DNA from: Deltaproteobacteria bacterium UBA6967
GTDB lineage: Bacteria > SAR324 > NAC60-12
Direction of reading: 5' to 3'
Assembly: GCA_002450295.1 (NCBI GenBank)
Contig: DJYX01000281.1
Location: forward strand, 1-16,553
Length of the DNA stretch: 16,553 nt
Positions 1 to 6,669 of this stretch are shown here, piece by piece; positions within the stretch are counted from its first letter, which is position 1, and every line of letters begins with the position of its first letter. The position numbers and the translations under genes were made by a program. The notes beneath the pieces are model-generated. The model was not told where the DNA came from. It saw nothing but the letters and a program-made list of their open reading frames with translations, and made no database searches.

Positions 1-183
1 CCAACGATCCCTGAAATGCTACACAGCGTAGCCTTACCTCCACATCACAAAGATCCTTTTGACCGCTTGATGATTGCCCAAGCTCTCTTGCACCAAATGA
101 CTCTGATCACGAAAGATCAGACGATTCAACGCTACGAAGTTCCGATGTGCTGGGAGGGCCTGGAGGATTTAAGCTTGGATTGA
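1..183 (+). CDS. PIN-domain toxin (VapC-like), C-terminal part
   Basis: Frame 1 is open from the first base to the TGA at 181-183 and gives the last 60 residues of a protein; the start lies outside the window. The segment HHKDPFDRLMIAQAL, followed by LITKD and a short tail, is the classic C-terminal half of PIN-domain ribonucleases of the VapC/COG3744 type, in which the D of KDPFDR and the D of TKD belong to the acidic metal site. Such proteins are usually the toxin of a type II toxin-antitoxin pair that cleaves RNA. The antitoxin gene would normally lie just upstream, beyond the edge, so the pairing cannot be tested here. The identification rests on this C-terminal motif only. Confidence 0.8.
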   Translation, partial: PTIPEMLHSVALPPHHKDPFDRLMIAQALLHQMTLITKDQTIQRYEVPMCWEGLEDLSLD

Positions 184-336
184 TGGCTGAACAAGCCGGT
201 TGCTTCTCACCAAAACGATCAAATTTTCAAATGAAATCAATGGCTAAAATCCTCGCCCAGTGGGAGAGAGGGGGGGCCACGCAAGTGGTGGGTGAGGGAG
301 TTTTTAGAGACTGCCCGTTCTGGTTCAAAGCAGTAA
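184..336. other. Intergenic region with a G-rich stretch
   Basis: This gap lies between the convergent ends of the PIN-toxin gene and the Usp pseudogene. I see no gene in it. The plus strand is strongly G-rich from about 262 to 298, with a run of seven G at 270-276 and further GGG runs near 263 and 290-298, which could form a G-quadruplex or simply be a low-complexity spacer. No convincing hairpin terminator was found. Confidence 0.4.
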
Positions 337-983
337 CTAGCCCTGGGGTTCCTGGTGGACGTAGAGCGAGCCTTCGTAATTGTGAACGAGATAGCCCGTG
401 TTGCTACCCATCAGCAGTCGCCCCAATGCGGTGTGATCATGCGCACCAATCACCATTAGTCCAGCGTTGACTCGCTCAGCGAGTTGAAGCGCTTGCAGGT
501 AGGGTGTCCCAAAATCGAGATGCAGTTGATAGGGAGACTTCAGTTCAACTTGGGCTACCAGTTCTTCAAGGCTCTTGCGTCTATGTTCCAACAGCTGTTT
601 GCGTCGATCCTGCAGGAAATCACCATCAATCGCCACTCCGTAGAAAGCTCCACCCCCGACAACATGAATTTCCGGATAGTCCCACATGTGCAGGAGGTGC
701 AATTTCGCCCTGGGGCGCGAGAGCAAGCTCGTCTGTCTTACGGAGCAGTGATTTTGAGATCGAGCTGAGATCCAACGGAACAACAACCTGTTAAGGATCT
801 CGTTGAGTTTGCTTATAGACAAAGATGGTGGTCGAACCTTGATGCAGGGCCATGTCCGTGTTGCTGCCCAGAAATAGCCTGCCCGCCAGAGTGTGTGAGT
901 GAGATGCCATGATTATCTGCAAAACTTATCACCTCCTTGCTGACGGGAGTGTTGTCTACAGGAACAAGGGTTGTGGGTTTCAT
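337..983 (-). pseudogene. Broken tandem universal stress protein (two Usp domains)
   Basis: Remains of a two-domain Usp (UspA-type nucleotide-binding) protein. Domain 1 starts at ATG 983-981 (MKPTTLVPVDNTPVSKE), jumps after about 24 residues to a C-terminal piece in another frame (IIMASHSHTLAGRLFLGSNTD) and ends at a TAA at 795-793. Immediately after that stop, in the same frame, domain 2 begins (QVVVPLDLSSISKSLL) with no start codon. It shifts frame at the C4 run at 712-715, then continues AKLHLLHMWDYPEI to GRLLMGSNT and stops at 337-339. Removing one C from the run restores ELALAPRAKLHLLHMWD. The longest open stretch (337-822) therefore has about 36 spurious N-terminal residues. The three lesions are an internal deletion of about 75 codons, an in-frame stop and a frameshift. 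A real pseudogene is most likely; the frameshift alone could be a sequence error. Confidence 0.8.
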
Positions 984-1078
984 GAGACCTCTTTGGGAGA
1001 TTGCATTGTTGTGAGTTCACTTTTTAGGAAGGTACTCCTGCTGACTAGAGAAGATGTAAGAAAAAGTGGAGAGAGGAA

Positions 1079-1092
1079 TTGACGAGCGTCAA
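1079..1092 (-). terminator. Possible weak hairpin downstream of the TauE gene
   Basis: TTGACG-AG-CGTCAA is a perfect inverted repeat about 35 bp past the stop of the TauE/SafE gene. Read on the minus strand it is followed by TTCCTCTCTCCACTTTTT, which is pyrimidine-rich but not a clean T-tract. It could be a weak terminator or a protein-binding site ahead of the Usp pseudogene. Confidence 0.3.
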
Positions 1093-1126
1093 ATTTGAGA
1101 AATTGTCGTGTTTTCTTAATTTCTTT

Positions 1127-1888
1127 TCAGAAGAAATCCAGCAGTTTGAGAACAATTACAATAATAGCAACAAACAGTACCTTGCGCACAATTGCCTCAC
1201 CTTTCTTGACCGAAAGATTGGCTCCAACGTAGGCACCCACTGCATTGCCAGCCCCAAGGGCAAGACCCAGTCCCCAATCGACATTCTCATTCCAGACAAA
1301 CACCAGTAGGGCTGGGATCGTGTAGATCATGACGATGAAGGCCTTGTGCATGTTTGCCCTCACCAAGGTCTCCCGAAATCCATGAAAGAGCAGGGCGATT
1401 AGTAGAAATCCTACCCCAATCTGGATGAAGCCACCGTAGAAGCCGATCCCAACCATGCCCAAGTTGCCGAGCAAGCGACGTTGGGTGGTCAAAGGCACAT
1501 TGGGATCTGGTTGTTTCAGCGGAAAGATCAGCGAAAGCACCACTCCCACCATCACCAGCGAGAGGATAATGCGAAACCATTCGCCATCAATCCTGACGGC
1601 AAACCAGGCACCGATCAACGCCCCGGGTAGAGTGAGCAGGCTAAGGCGCAGACTATCTGCGAAGGCGGATTGTTGTTGGTCGTGAAAGCCGCGTACTCCA
1701 GCAACACACTCAATCAGTAGGGCAACACGATTGGTACCGTTGGCCGTGGCGGCGTCTAGACCCAGGAAGAGAAGAGTGGGAACACTAAGCGTTGATCCAC
1801 CACCGGCCATGACATTCGTAAAGCCTGCGATGGAGCCGACCAGCAGCAGAAGGGGATAGGTCCACCAGGCAAGATCAACTAGCGACAA
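1127..1888 (-). CDS. TauE/SafE family membrane transporter (sulfite-exporter type)
   Basis: This 253-residue, strongly hydrophobic protein belongs to the TauE/SafE (DUF81) family, whose members are inner-membrane permeases linked to export of sulfite, sulfoacetate or related organosulfur anions. The family's internal duplication is visible. The first half carries GSIAGFTNVMAGGGSTLSVP and ATANGTNRVALL near residues 18-57, and the second half carries a matching GIGFYGGFIQIGVGFLLIAL. About seven to eight membrane segments are expected, the usual number at this length. The start is TTG at 1888-1886, which overlaps the end of the upstream secreted-protein gene by 10 bp, so translation may be coupled. 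The substrate cannot be told from the sequence; the small exported partner is the only context. Confidence 0.88.
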   Translation of the reverse strand: MSLVDLAWWTYPLLLLVGSIAGFTNVMAGGGSTLSVPTLLFLGLDAATANGTNRVALLIECVAGVRGFHDQQQSAFADSLRLSLLTLPGALIGAWFAVRIDGEWFRIILSLVMVGVVLSLIFPLKQPDPNVPLTTQRRLLGNLGMVGIGFYGGFIQIGVGFLLIALLFHGFRETLVRANMHKAFIVMIYTIPALLVFVWNENVDWGLGLALGAGNAVGAYVGANLSVKKGEAIVRKVLFVAIIVIVLKLLDFF

Positions 1889-2235
1889 CTGCGACGCATT
1901 GCATCAAAACGAGCCATCATACGGAGGGTGTTTTCAGCAGAATTGGGCTGGCTGGGAGGCTTTGGCGCATACACTCGCTGGCGCTGATTGGGGGTGATGG
2001 GTAAGCCTGTACGATAACGATCCCGACTGTGACTGTTCAGAAACTGATCGTGCTGGCCGCTGGGCATGGTCAGCATCGCCTTTTTCATTTTTTCAATTTG
2101 GGCTTCGACACGTGCCAGGCACTCCTTGCGGTCATAGTGTTCGAGGTAAATTCCATCTGTCGGGAATTGCTGAGCTAGGCTGGGTAAGGTGCTCAGCCAA
2201 AGCATCAAGCTGACGCATATTATTAGTTTCTGCAT
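1879..2235 (-). CDS. Small exported protein of unknown function
   Basis: A 118-residue protein I do not recognise. It begins with a clear Sec signal peptide: MQKLI, a hydrophobic core (ICVSLMLWLSTL) and a likely cleavage after SLA at about residue 21. The mature part is polar and basic, with two cysteines (CLAR and RRSC) that could form a disulfide, a KMKKAML segment and a Pro/Gln/Asn-rich stretch before a C-terminal RMMARFDAMRRSCR. No catalytic motif is evident. Its stop overlaps the start of the TauE/SafE permease by 10 bp, so the two are probably co-transcribed. A periplasmic accessory role to the transporter is possible but unproven. Confidence 0.7.
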   Translation of the reverse strand: MQKLIICVSLMLWLSTLPSLAQQFPTDGIYLEHYDRKECLARVEAQIEKMKKAMLTMPSGQHDQFLNSHSRDRYRTGLPITPNQRQRVYAPKPPSQPNSAENTLRMMARFDAMRRSCR

Positions 2236-2394
2236 TTTTTCCTAAAGTCTTTGGAATCGCTGCCGATGATCTTACTGAGTTTATTGCTTTCAGCCGAAGC
2301 AAGTTCAACACCTTTCGCTGGGGTGTAGCGTCGTACCGGACTTGTCGGCTTGTCAATCACAGTTGATCGTGTTCCGATTCAAATGGAGTTTTTA
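2236..2394. promoter_or_regulatory. Divergent intergenic region, promoters presumed
   Basis: These 159 bp separate the minus-strand exported protein/TauE pair from the plus-strand 76-aa protein/DUF4175-like pair, so at least one promoter in each direction is expected here. I could not identify convincing -35/-10 pairs. A GGAG at about 2385-2388 is a plausible ribosome-binding site for the ATG at 2395 and decides that start over upstream TTG 2350 and ATG 2383. Confidence 0.4.
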
Positions 2395-2625
2395 ATGAGC
2401 GAAACCACCGAAGCCCTGAGCTTGGAACAGTTCCAAACGCTAGTCGGCTTTGAAAACAGTGAGCGCTTCGAATTGCAGGTCTCCCAGGCAATTCTGGACT
2501 TAGCTAACTCTCTGGAAGCCAATTTCCTGGACAAGGAAACAAAGATCGACTACGCAACCCATGTCTTTGCACACATGCTGGATGACTTGGCGGAACTACT
2601 GGAGCGGGGTAACCTAATCAACTAG
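2395..2625 (+). CDS. Small acidic helical protein of unknown function
   Basis: A 76-residue protein with no recognised family. I place the start at ATG 2395 because GGAG lies 6 bp upstream; longer readings from 2350 (TTG) or 2383 (ATG) have no better site. The protein is acidic and looks all-helical (LSLEQFQTLVGFENSERFELQVSQAILDLANSL, then LDDLAELLERGNLIN, read as two or three amphipathic helices), with no signal peptide and no cysteine. Its stop is only 3 bp before the ATG of the DUF4175-like membrane protein, so the two are almost certainly one operon, and a cytoplasmic partner or regulator of that protein is a reasonable guess. Confidence 0.6.
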   Translation: MSETTEALSLEQFQTLVGFENSERFELQVSQAILDLANSLEANFLDKETKIDYATHVFAHMLDDLAELLERGNLIN

Positions 2626-2628
2626 TTC

Positions 2629-4035
2629 ATGCCTGCTGCTGAAGCATCCCCTTCCCAACGTTGGTTTGATCAATATTGCCGGAATCTGCGGCTACAGTTT
2701 GCTGGTCGCAGTTGTGCCGGAGCAGCGTGTCTATTGCTTGCCTTTCTGCTGCTCCAAAGTACCCCACTTCCCTTTCTAAATTTTCTTCTCGGCTCGTTTG
2801 CGATCCTTGCCGTGTGTCTGATTGGCAGTTGGTTGCTACATCGACCAGAGTATTGTCTGCAAAAGCTCTATCGGCAAGACCCTGCCTTCGCAGAAGCATT
2901 GCACAGCAGTTTACAATTCAGAGAGAATCCACCGGCTTCACAAACTACCAATATTTTTCTTGAACGCTTTGAGAAGCAGTTGCTTGAGCGCTTAGAAGGT
3001 GAGGAGACCCATCGACTACTGCCACCTTGGCGTACGCTTGTCGGGGTTACGGTGTCTCTGCAGGTTGTTGTTTGGATTGGCGGTTGGTGGCTGCCCCAGT
3101 ATTTGGTCAACCAAGGCCCAACTGCAGCGGAAGCATTACAAATTCCCCACTCCTACCGTATTCTCTATCCAGCGTATCTCAAACGTGATTCCGAAGTCTT
3201 TTCCACACTTCCCAACGAGCTGCAAATTCCTGCTGGAAGCCGGTTGGAAATCTTTCTGGAGCAAGGATTACCGGATGGCGACCAAAGTGCCTATCGACCA
3301 ATTCAGGATGAACCCCAACCCTTGCAGTGGGTTCCTCAACAACAGCGCTGGCGCTCGGCGTTGACACCACTGAAAACTGGGACTCTCTTTCTCGAGTGGC
3401 GTCAACAGAGTGTTGCAGTGGAGGTGATTCCAGATCTGAGTCCCACGGTGATGGTCCTTTGGCCTCCTGATAAGTACATCTTTGACTTATCCCAACTGCA
3501 GGTGGAGTTGGAAGCCAAGGACGACTACGGACTCCGCCAGATTCTGTTGAGATATCGTAACGAAGCCACAGGAAGCATTGAGCGTGAGATCATTCAGTCT
3601 TTTGAAGGAGACTTCAAGAGCTACCAGGAAAGCTATCTCTGGGAACTCTCGGCAACACCCTTAAGAGCCGGAGATAATGTGACGGCTTGGATTGAGGTCA
3701 GTGACAGCGATACTTTCCAGGGGCCGAACGTGACTCGATCGGAGGAATTCCGTTTTGAGGTTCGCAGTCAACGGGAGTTCCATGAGTACATCCTAAGTCT
3801 CTTCCGTAAGGTGGATCGGGAGCTTCGGGACTTGTTATCCGTTCTGGACCGTCAACTGATTGTGGAGACCACGGACAAAGAAAATTTGATTGAGGAACTG
3901 CTCAATTTTCTTCAGGAAGAGGCTAACTACGATCGGTTATTGTCTGATGGCTTGCGGGGATTTATTGGAGAGTTGCGCTTCCAGTTACGGTTCTATCAAC
4001 GCAAACGGGAAGAACTAGCAGTTCCTCCCAGTTGA
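2629..4035 (+). CDS. DUF4175-like membrane protein with Ig-like exported region
   Basis: This 468-residue protein has a hydrophobic N-terminal hairpin (about residues 28-70), a third membrane segment at about 136-158 (LVGVTVSLQVVVWIGGWWL), and then a large, probably periplasmic region. Within that region, LWPPDKYIFDLSQLQVELEAKDDYGL (277-302, written here as its recognisable core around DDYGL) and AGDNVTAWIEVSDSDTFQG (347-365) resemble the beta-sandwich repeats of DUF4175-type proteins, where A-x-D-x-YGL and G-D-x-V-x-x-x-V-x-x-D are typical. The C-terminus is a charged coiled coil (about 383-463), ending ELAVPPS. Length is short compared with the 700-900 residues of many DUF4175 proteins, so it may be a reduced relative. 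It follows the 76-aa gene by 3 bp and ends 17 bp from the convergent minus-strand gene. Confidence 0.6.
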   Translation: MPAAEASPSQRWFDQYCRNLRLQFAGRSCAGAACLLLAFLLLQSTPLPFLNFLLGSFAILAVCLIGSWLLHRPEYCLQKLYRQDPAFAEALHSSLQFRENPPASQTTNIFLERFEKQLLERLEGEETHRLLPPWRTLVGVTVSLQVVVWIGGWWLPQYLVNQGPTAAEALQIPHSYRILYPAYLKRDSEVFSTLPNELQIPAGSRLEIFLEQGLPDGDQSAYRPIQDEPQPLQWVPQQQRWRSALTPLKTGTLFLEWRQQSVAVEVIPDLSPTVMVLWPPDKYIFDLSQLQVELEAKDDYGLRQILLRYRNEATGSIEREIIQSFEGDFKSYQESYLWELSATPLRAGDNVTAWIEVSDSDTFQGPNVTRSEEFRFEVRSQREFHEYILSLFRKVDRELRDLLSVLDRQLIVETTDKENLIEELLNFLQEEANYDRLLSDGLRGFIGELRFQLRFYQRKREELAVPPS

Positions 4036-4052
4036 TATCAGCAGAACTTGCC

Positions 4053-4856
4053 TTAGAACTGCCGACAAAAAGCCTGGTGTTCAGGCAGTCTATTCGCACA
4101 GATTTGGCTGACGCAGAATTGAGCACGTTCGCTGGTGCGGGTTTGGAGAAAAGCACTATCAGTGCGTTGTAGCTGCAGCACACATCTGAGCAAGGATGCT
4201 TCATCCTTCGGCACATTGCCAGATGGATCCTCACAGGCGCTGCGGCTGTAGCTCATGTTGCGTCCGGAGGGCGTGGAGCGGGCATAAAGTTCGAGTTCCC
4301 GCAGCATTTGCTGCAGATGAGACTGATAGGTCATCGAAGCCCGACCTGTTCCACATAAAACATCCTGCGCAGCCGTTGATCTACTCTCATCCTCCTGCAG
4401 CAGGGGAATCGCGATTAGCATTCCAGAGAGAATTATCAACAACGCTCCAATCACTGCAATCCAACCCACAGGCCATTTTATTGGAGGAGGAGGACCTCCT
4501 TCCTCAAAGGACACCTCAAAAAGCTGTACCTGCCCTTCGATGGATTCCTTGTTGAGACCTGGTGTTGGAGCAAAGCGCAACTCCATTCCAACCAACCTGA
4601 TTTCAGCAACCTTTGGACGTTTGAGCAACTTTGCTTTGGGGGAAAGTTTCGCCACATCCTTGGCGTAGCGTTCGATAATCTTTCGTAGTTCCAGGGAGTC
4701 TTCCCAATTGTTGCGGCCTATCCCTGGGGCAAGGATTTTCTCCAAATCATCCCGTGCAAACATCCGAGCTTTGCGCTCACCATCAGGGGCATTGTCGCAG
4801 ACCCCGATGGGGCGCCATTGCGAAAAACGCATGGTGGAGAGGTGATTGACATTCAC
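4053..4856 (-). CDS. Single-span membrane protein with cysteine-rich exported domain
   Basis: An unrecognised protein of about 267 residues. The N-terminal 125 residues are soluble and charged. Then comes a GGPPPP linker and one strong membrane segment (about 129-152, PVGWIAVIGALLIILSGMLI). The C-terminal 115 residues, predicted outside the cytoplasm, hold six cysteines (near 168, 208, 225, 248, 253 and 264), an even number that suits disulfides. I chose GTG 4856 because it overlaps the coaBC stop as GTGA; in-frame TTG 4862 and ATG 4832 are alternatives and none has a strong ribosome site. The overlap with coaBC implies co-translation. No function can be assigned; the orientation (N inside, C outside) is inferred from charge only. 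Confidence 0.65.
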   Translation of the reverse strand: MNVNHLSTMRFSQWRPIGVCDNAPDGERKARMFARDDLEKILAPGIGRNNWEDSLELRKIIERYAKDVAKLSPKAKLLKRPKVAEIRLVGMELRFAPTPGLNKESIEGQVQLFEVSFEEGGPPPPIKWPVGWIAVIGALLIILSGMLIAIPLLQEDESRSTAAQDVLCGTGRASMTYQSHLQQMLRELELYARSTPSGRNMSYSRSACEDPSGNVPKDEASLLRCVLQLQRTDSAFLQTRTSERAQFCVSQICANRLPEHQAFCRQF

Positions 4857-6094
4857 AGCCAACTCGCTACACGTTCGAGTACTGCCTTAGCGATAGCTGG
4901 CTTACTGATCACCTGCTCTTCCGGCTTATTGTTCTCTACCAGCCACGCTACCTGATCTCCATATTCGATAAATTCCTCTCCACGGTTGGCCACGACCAAT
5001 TGATATTCCTTTGAGCGTTCTCGGGCGATCGCCATCAATTCTCGATGGGTACGATTTTCTTCGTATTTGAAGGTCACCATGTTGAGCTTGGGGTGAGTAG
5101 CTCGTACCTCACGTATCACCTTGGGGGTTTGTTCAAAGGAGAGCGTGAGCTGCTGGCCACTGGGTAGCTTGCCAGGATACACCTGAGAAGGTTGATAATC
5201 TGCAACAGCTGCGCTGAAAATGGCTGTGCGTGCTCCATCATCCAACCCAGACAGCACTTTTTGACGGTAGCTGCTGAAGTCTACCACACGCTGATGAGGC
5301 AAATAACTTGGTGCTGGTAGGCTCCCTTGTCCGAGGATCAATTGAATTGCAGCTCCTTCAACCCATGCCTGCTTGGCAATTTCAATGGCTAACGCACCTG
5401 TGAAACGATTAGTGAACAGGCGGACATGATCTACCCACACCGGGGTTGGTCCTCCAGTGATCATCAACTGTTGGCCTTTGAGAGTTCCTGCGCTAAGCGA
5501 GCGCATCAAATGTCCCACTAAAAATTCGTTGTCCGGCAAATTGTTCTTACCATTTTCCTGACGAGGTGGGACTACGGTCACTCCATAATCATGTAACCGC
5601 TGCAAGGATTCCTGCAGAATCTGGTTATGCATAGAACCGTGCATGGTGGGAACAACAAGAATTGGAGTCTTTGCCCGCTCAGCACGACCTAGGGCAGAGG
5701 CAAGCAACGCTGTGGGCAGGTCGTCCGCAATGCCCCAGGCAAACTTATTCAGTAAGTTGTAGGTGGCAGGAGCAACGAGATAAGCAGAAAAGGGAGAGTT
5801 GTCACTCAAATGCTCTGCGTTTGGACTAGATTCCGTCAGCACGGGGTTGAGGGATGTCCATTCAAGAGCTTCCCGAGCGACGTAGCGCAAGGCATCTGCT
5901 GTTGCAAAGACTTGAACTTCTGCGCCTTCCCGACGTAGATCGCGGATTAAATCAGGACTGCGGTAGGCTGCAATACTTCCGGAAAGAATCAGGGCAATTC
6001 GCTTGTTTGAAAGTCGACTGCCGCGCTGAGACACCTCTCGATCCTGAAGATCACTACTGAGCGGGGGCATAAAGTCCCAGAGTGGTTCGCTCAT
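4853..6094 (-). CDS. coaBC: CoaBC-like phosphopantothenoylcysteine synthase/decarboxylase, atypical
   Basis: Two-domain protein of 413 residues. Residues 30-200 match the flavin-dependent CoaC decarboxylase (LSGSIAAY 38-45, H95, APATYN 108-113), and 205-413 match the CoaB ligase (GGPTPVWVDHVRLFTNRFTG 214-233, SAAVADY 294-300, GKL 308-310). In coenzyme A synthesis CoaB joins 4'-phosphopantothenate to cysteine and CoaC decarboxylates the product. Several features are odd. PxMNxxM has become PTMHGSM (149-155), the ACGD-type loop with the catalytic Cys is replaced by ENGKNNLPDNE (180-190), and the whole protein contains no cysteine. The GFAAET-type motif after the ligase is also changed (FKYEEN 342-347). 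The ligase Asn (N229) and a Lys (K309) remain. It may be a divergent paralog rather than the housekeeping enzyme. About 30 extra N-terminal residues precede the fold, and the start may be ATG 6070 instead. Confidence 0.8.
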   Translation of the reverse strand: MSEPLWDFMPPLSSDLQDREVSQRGSRLSNKRIALILSGSIAAYRSPDLIRDLRREGAEVQVFATADALRYVAREALEWTSLNPVLTESSPNAEHLSDNSPFSAYLVAPATYNLLNKFAWGIADDLPTALLASALGRAERAKTPILVVPTMHGSMHNQILQESLQRLHDYGVTVVPPRQENGKNNLPDNEFLVGHLMRSLSAGTLKGQQLMITGGPTPVWVDHVRLFTNRFTGALAIEIAKQAWVEGAAIQLILGQGSLPAPSYLPHQRVVDFSSYRQKVLSGLDDGARTAIFSAAVADYQPSQVYPGKLPSGQQLTLSFEQTPKVIREVRATHPKLNMVTFKYEENRTHRELMAIARERSKEYQLVVANRGEEFIEYGDQVAWLVENNKPEEQVISKPAIAKAVLERVASWL

Positions 6095-6303
6095 CGAATC
6101 AACAATGGGGCATCAGCCCAAAGGGGGTCTACAAAAAAAATAACCTGCAACTTATGCAAGATTTTGGCGAAAACTGTTTTCACTGGCTTGAATCCAAAGA
6201 AAATAATCTGTTGAATCATATGCTTGCAATTTTAAATCATTGCCTTAGGTTGTAGATTCAAAAAATTTGAACTTCCTCTTCAAACTCTCGAGGGACGCTA
6301 CAC
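6095..6303. promoter_or_regulatory. AT-rich divergent promoter region between coaBC and the IHF-like gene
   Basis: These 209 bp are clearly AT-rich and sit between divergent starts. AATCATTGCCTTA at 6235-6247 differs at one position from the IHF consensus WATCAANNNNTTR, which could mean autoregulation of the downstream IHF-like gene. A possible weak promoter for that gene is TTGCAA (6224-6229) with a TAGGTT-like -10. GAGGG at 6290-6294 is its likely ribosome-binding site, 9 bp before ATG 6304. A minor hairpin GGGC-ATCA-GCCC lies at 6109-6120 in the coaBC leader. No assignment here is firm. Confidence 0.35.
6257..6279. repeat. Left copy of a ~22-bp repeat flanking the IHF-like gene
   Basis: The element runs TTCAAAAAATTTGAA followed by CTTCCTCT, ending 24 bp before the gene start. 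A near-copy differing by two single-base deletions and one insertion lies just after the gene at 6639-6660. Each copy contains an imperfect dyad around TTCAAA/TTTGAA. Confidence 0.55.
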
Positions 6304-6633
6304 ATGAACAAGTCACAGATGATCAACACACTCACTGAGAAAACCGATTGTCCAATCAAGACGGCTGACAAGGTCGTACGCATCTTTTTTGACAGCATCA
6401 AAGAGGCTTTGTCCGAGGGTGATAAGGTTGAAATTCGAGGATTTGGTTCATTCACGGTCAAGCACTACGAAGCCTACCTAGGCCGCAACCCGCGGACGGG
6501 AGAATCTGTGCGTGTTCCTCCAAAGAAGCTCCCTGTCTTTCGGACAGGCAAGGATTTGCGCCATCGAGTGGATCAAAGCCGTGAGCAGGGAGTAAAACTT
6601 GTAGAGAATCGACGCAAGCCTCGGAACGATTGA
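6304..6633 (+). CDS. IHF/HU family DNA-bending protein, IHF-beta-like
   Basis: This 109-residue protein has the complete HU/IHF fold: helices at 1-40 (MNKSQMINTLTEKT...EALSEGDKVEIRGFGSF), then the DNA-wrapping beta arm with GRNPRTGESV (60-69), in which P63 is the intercalating proline, and PVFRTGKDLR (77-86). GRNPRTG plus the short basic spacing most resembles IHF-beta. Residues 91-109 form an extra basic tail (REQGVKLVENRRKPRND) not present in typical IHF. GAGGG 9 bp upstream supports the start. The gene is flanked by two near-identical ~22-bp repeats and converges on fliM. A second, IHF-alpha-like gene lies at 12655, and the two products may pair; homodimerisation as HU is the alternative. 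Confidence 0.9.
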   Translation: MNKSQMINTLTEKTDCPIKTADKVVRIFFDSIKEALSEGDKVEIRGFGSFTVKHYEAYLGRNPRTGESVRVPPKKLPVFRTGKDLRHRVDQSREQGVKLVENRRKPRND

Positions 6634-6638
6634 TCAAC

Positions 6639-6660
6639 TTCAAAAATTGAACTTCCCTCT
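6639..6660. repeat. Right copy of the ~22-bp repeat flanking the IHF-like gene
   Basis: TTCAAAAATTGAA followed by CTTCCCTCT starts 6 bp after the IHF-like stop codon and fills most of the 36-bp gap before the end of fliM. It matches the copy at 6257-6279 in the same orientation, with three single-base indels. It has an imperfect dyad but no T-tract, so it is not an obvious terminator. Confidence 0.55.
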
Positions 6661-6669
6661 AAGACCAAG

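Noticed and set aside
484..794. Plus-strand open frames opposite the Usp pseudogene
   Set aside because: They are antisense to clear Usp homology and have no recognisable motif.
718..822. N-terminal 35 residues of the longest open frame in the Usp region as a real protein start
   Set aside because: They are an out-of-frame reading of the end of domain 1 and the start of domain 2; the true Usp sequence here is in another frame.
1079..1685. Plus-strand open frames opposite the TauE/SafE gene
   Set aside because: Shadow frames of a strongly supported membrane transporter; composition is not protein-like.
4196..4555. 119-codon plus-strand open frame opposite the cysteine-rich membrane protein
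   Set aside because: The minus-strand frame has a coherent domain plan and operon overlap; this one has none.
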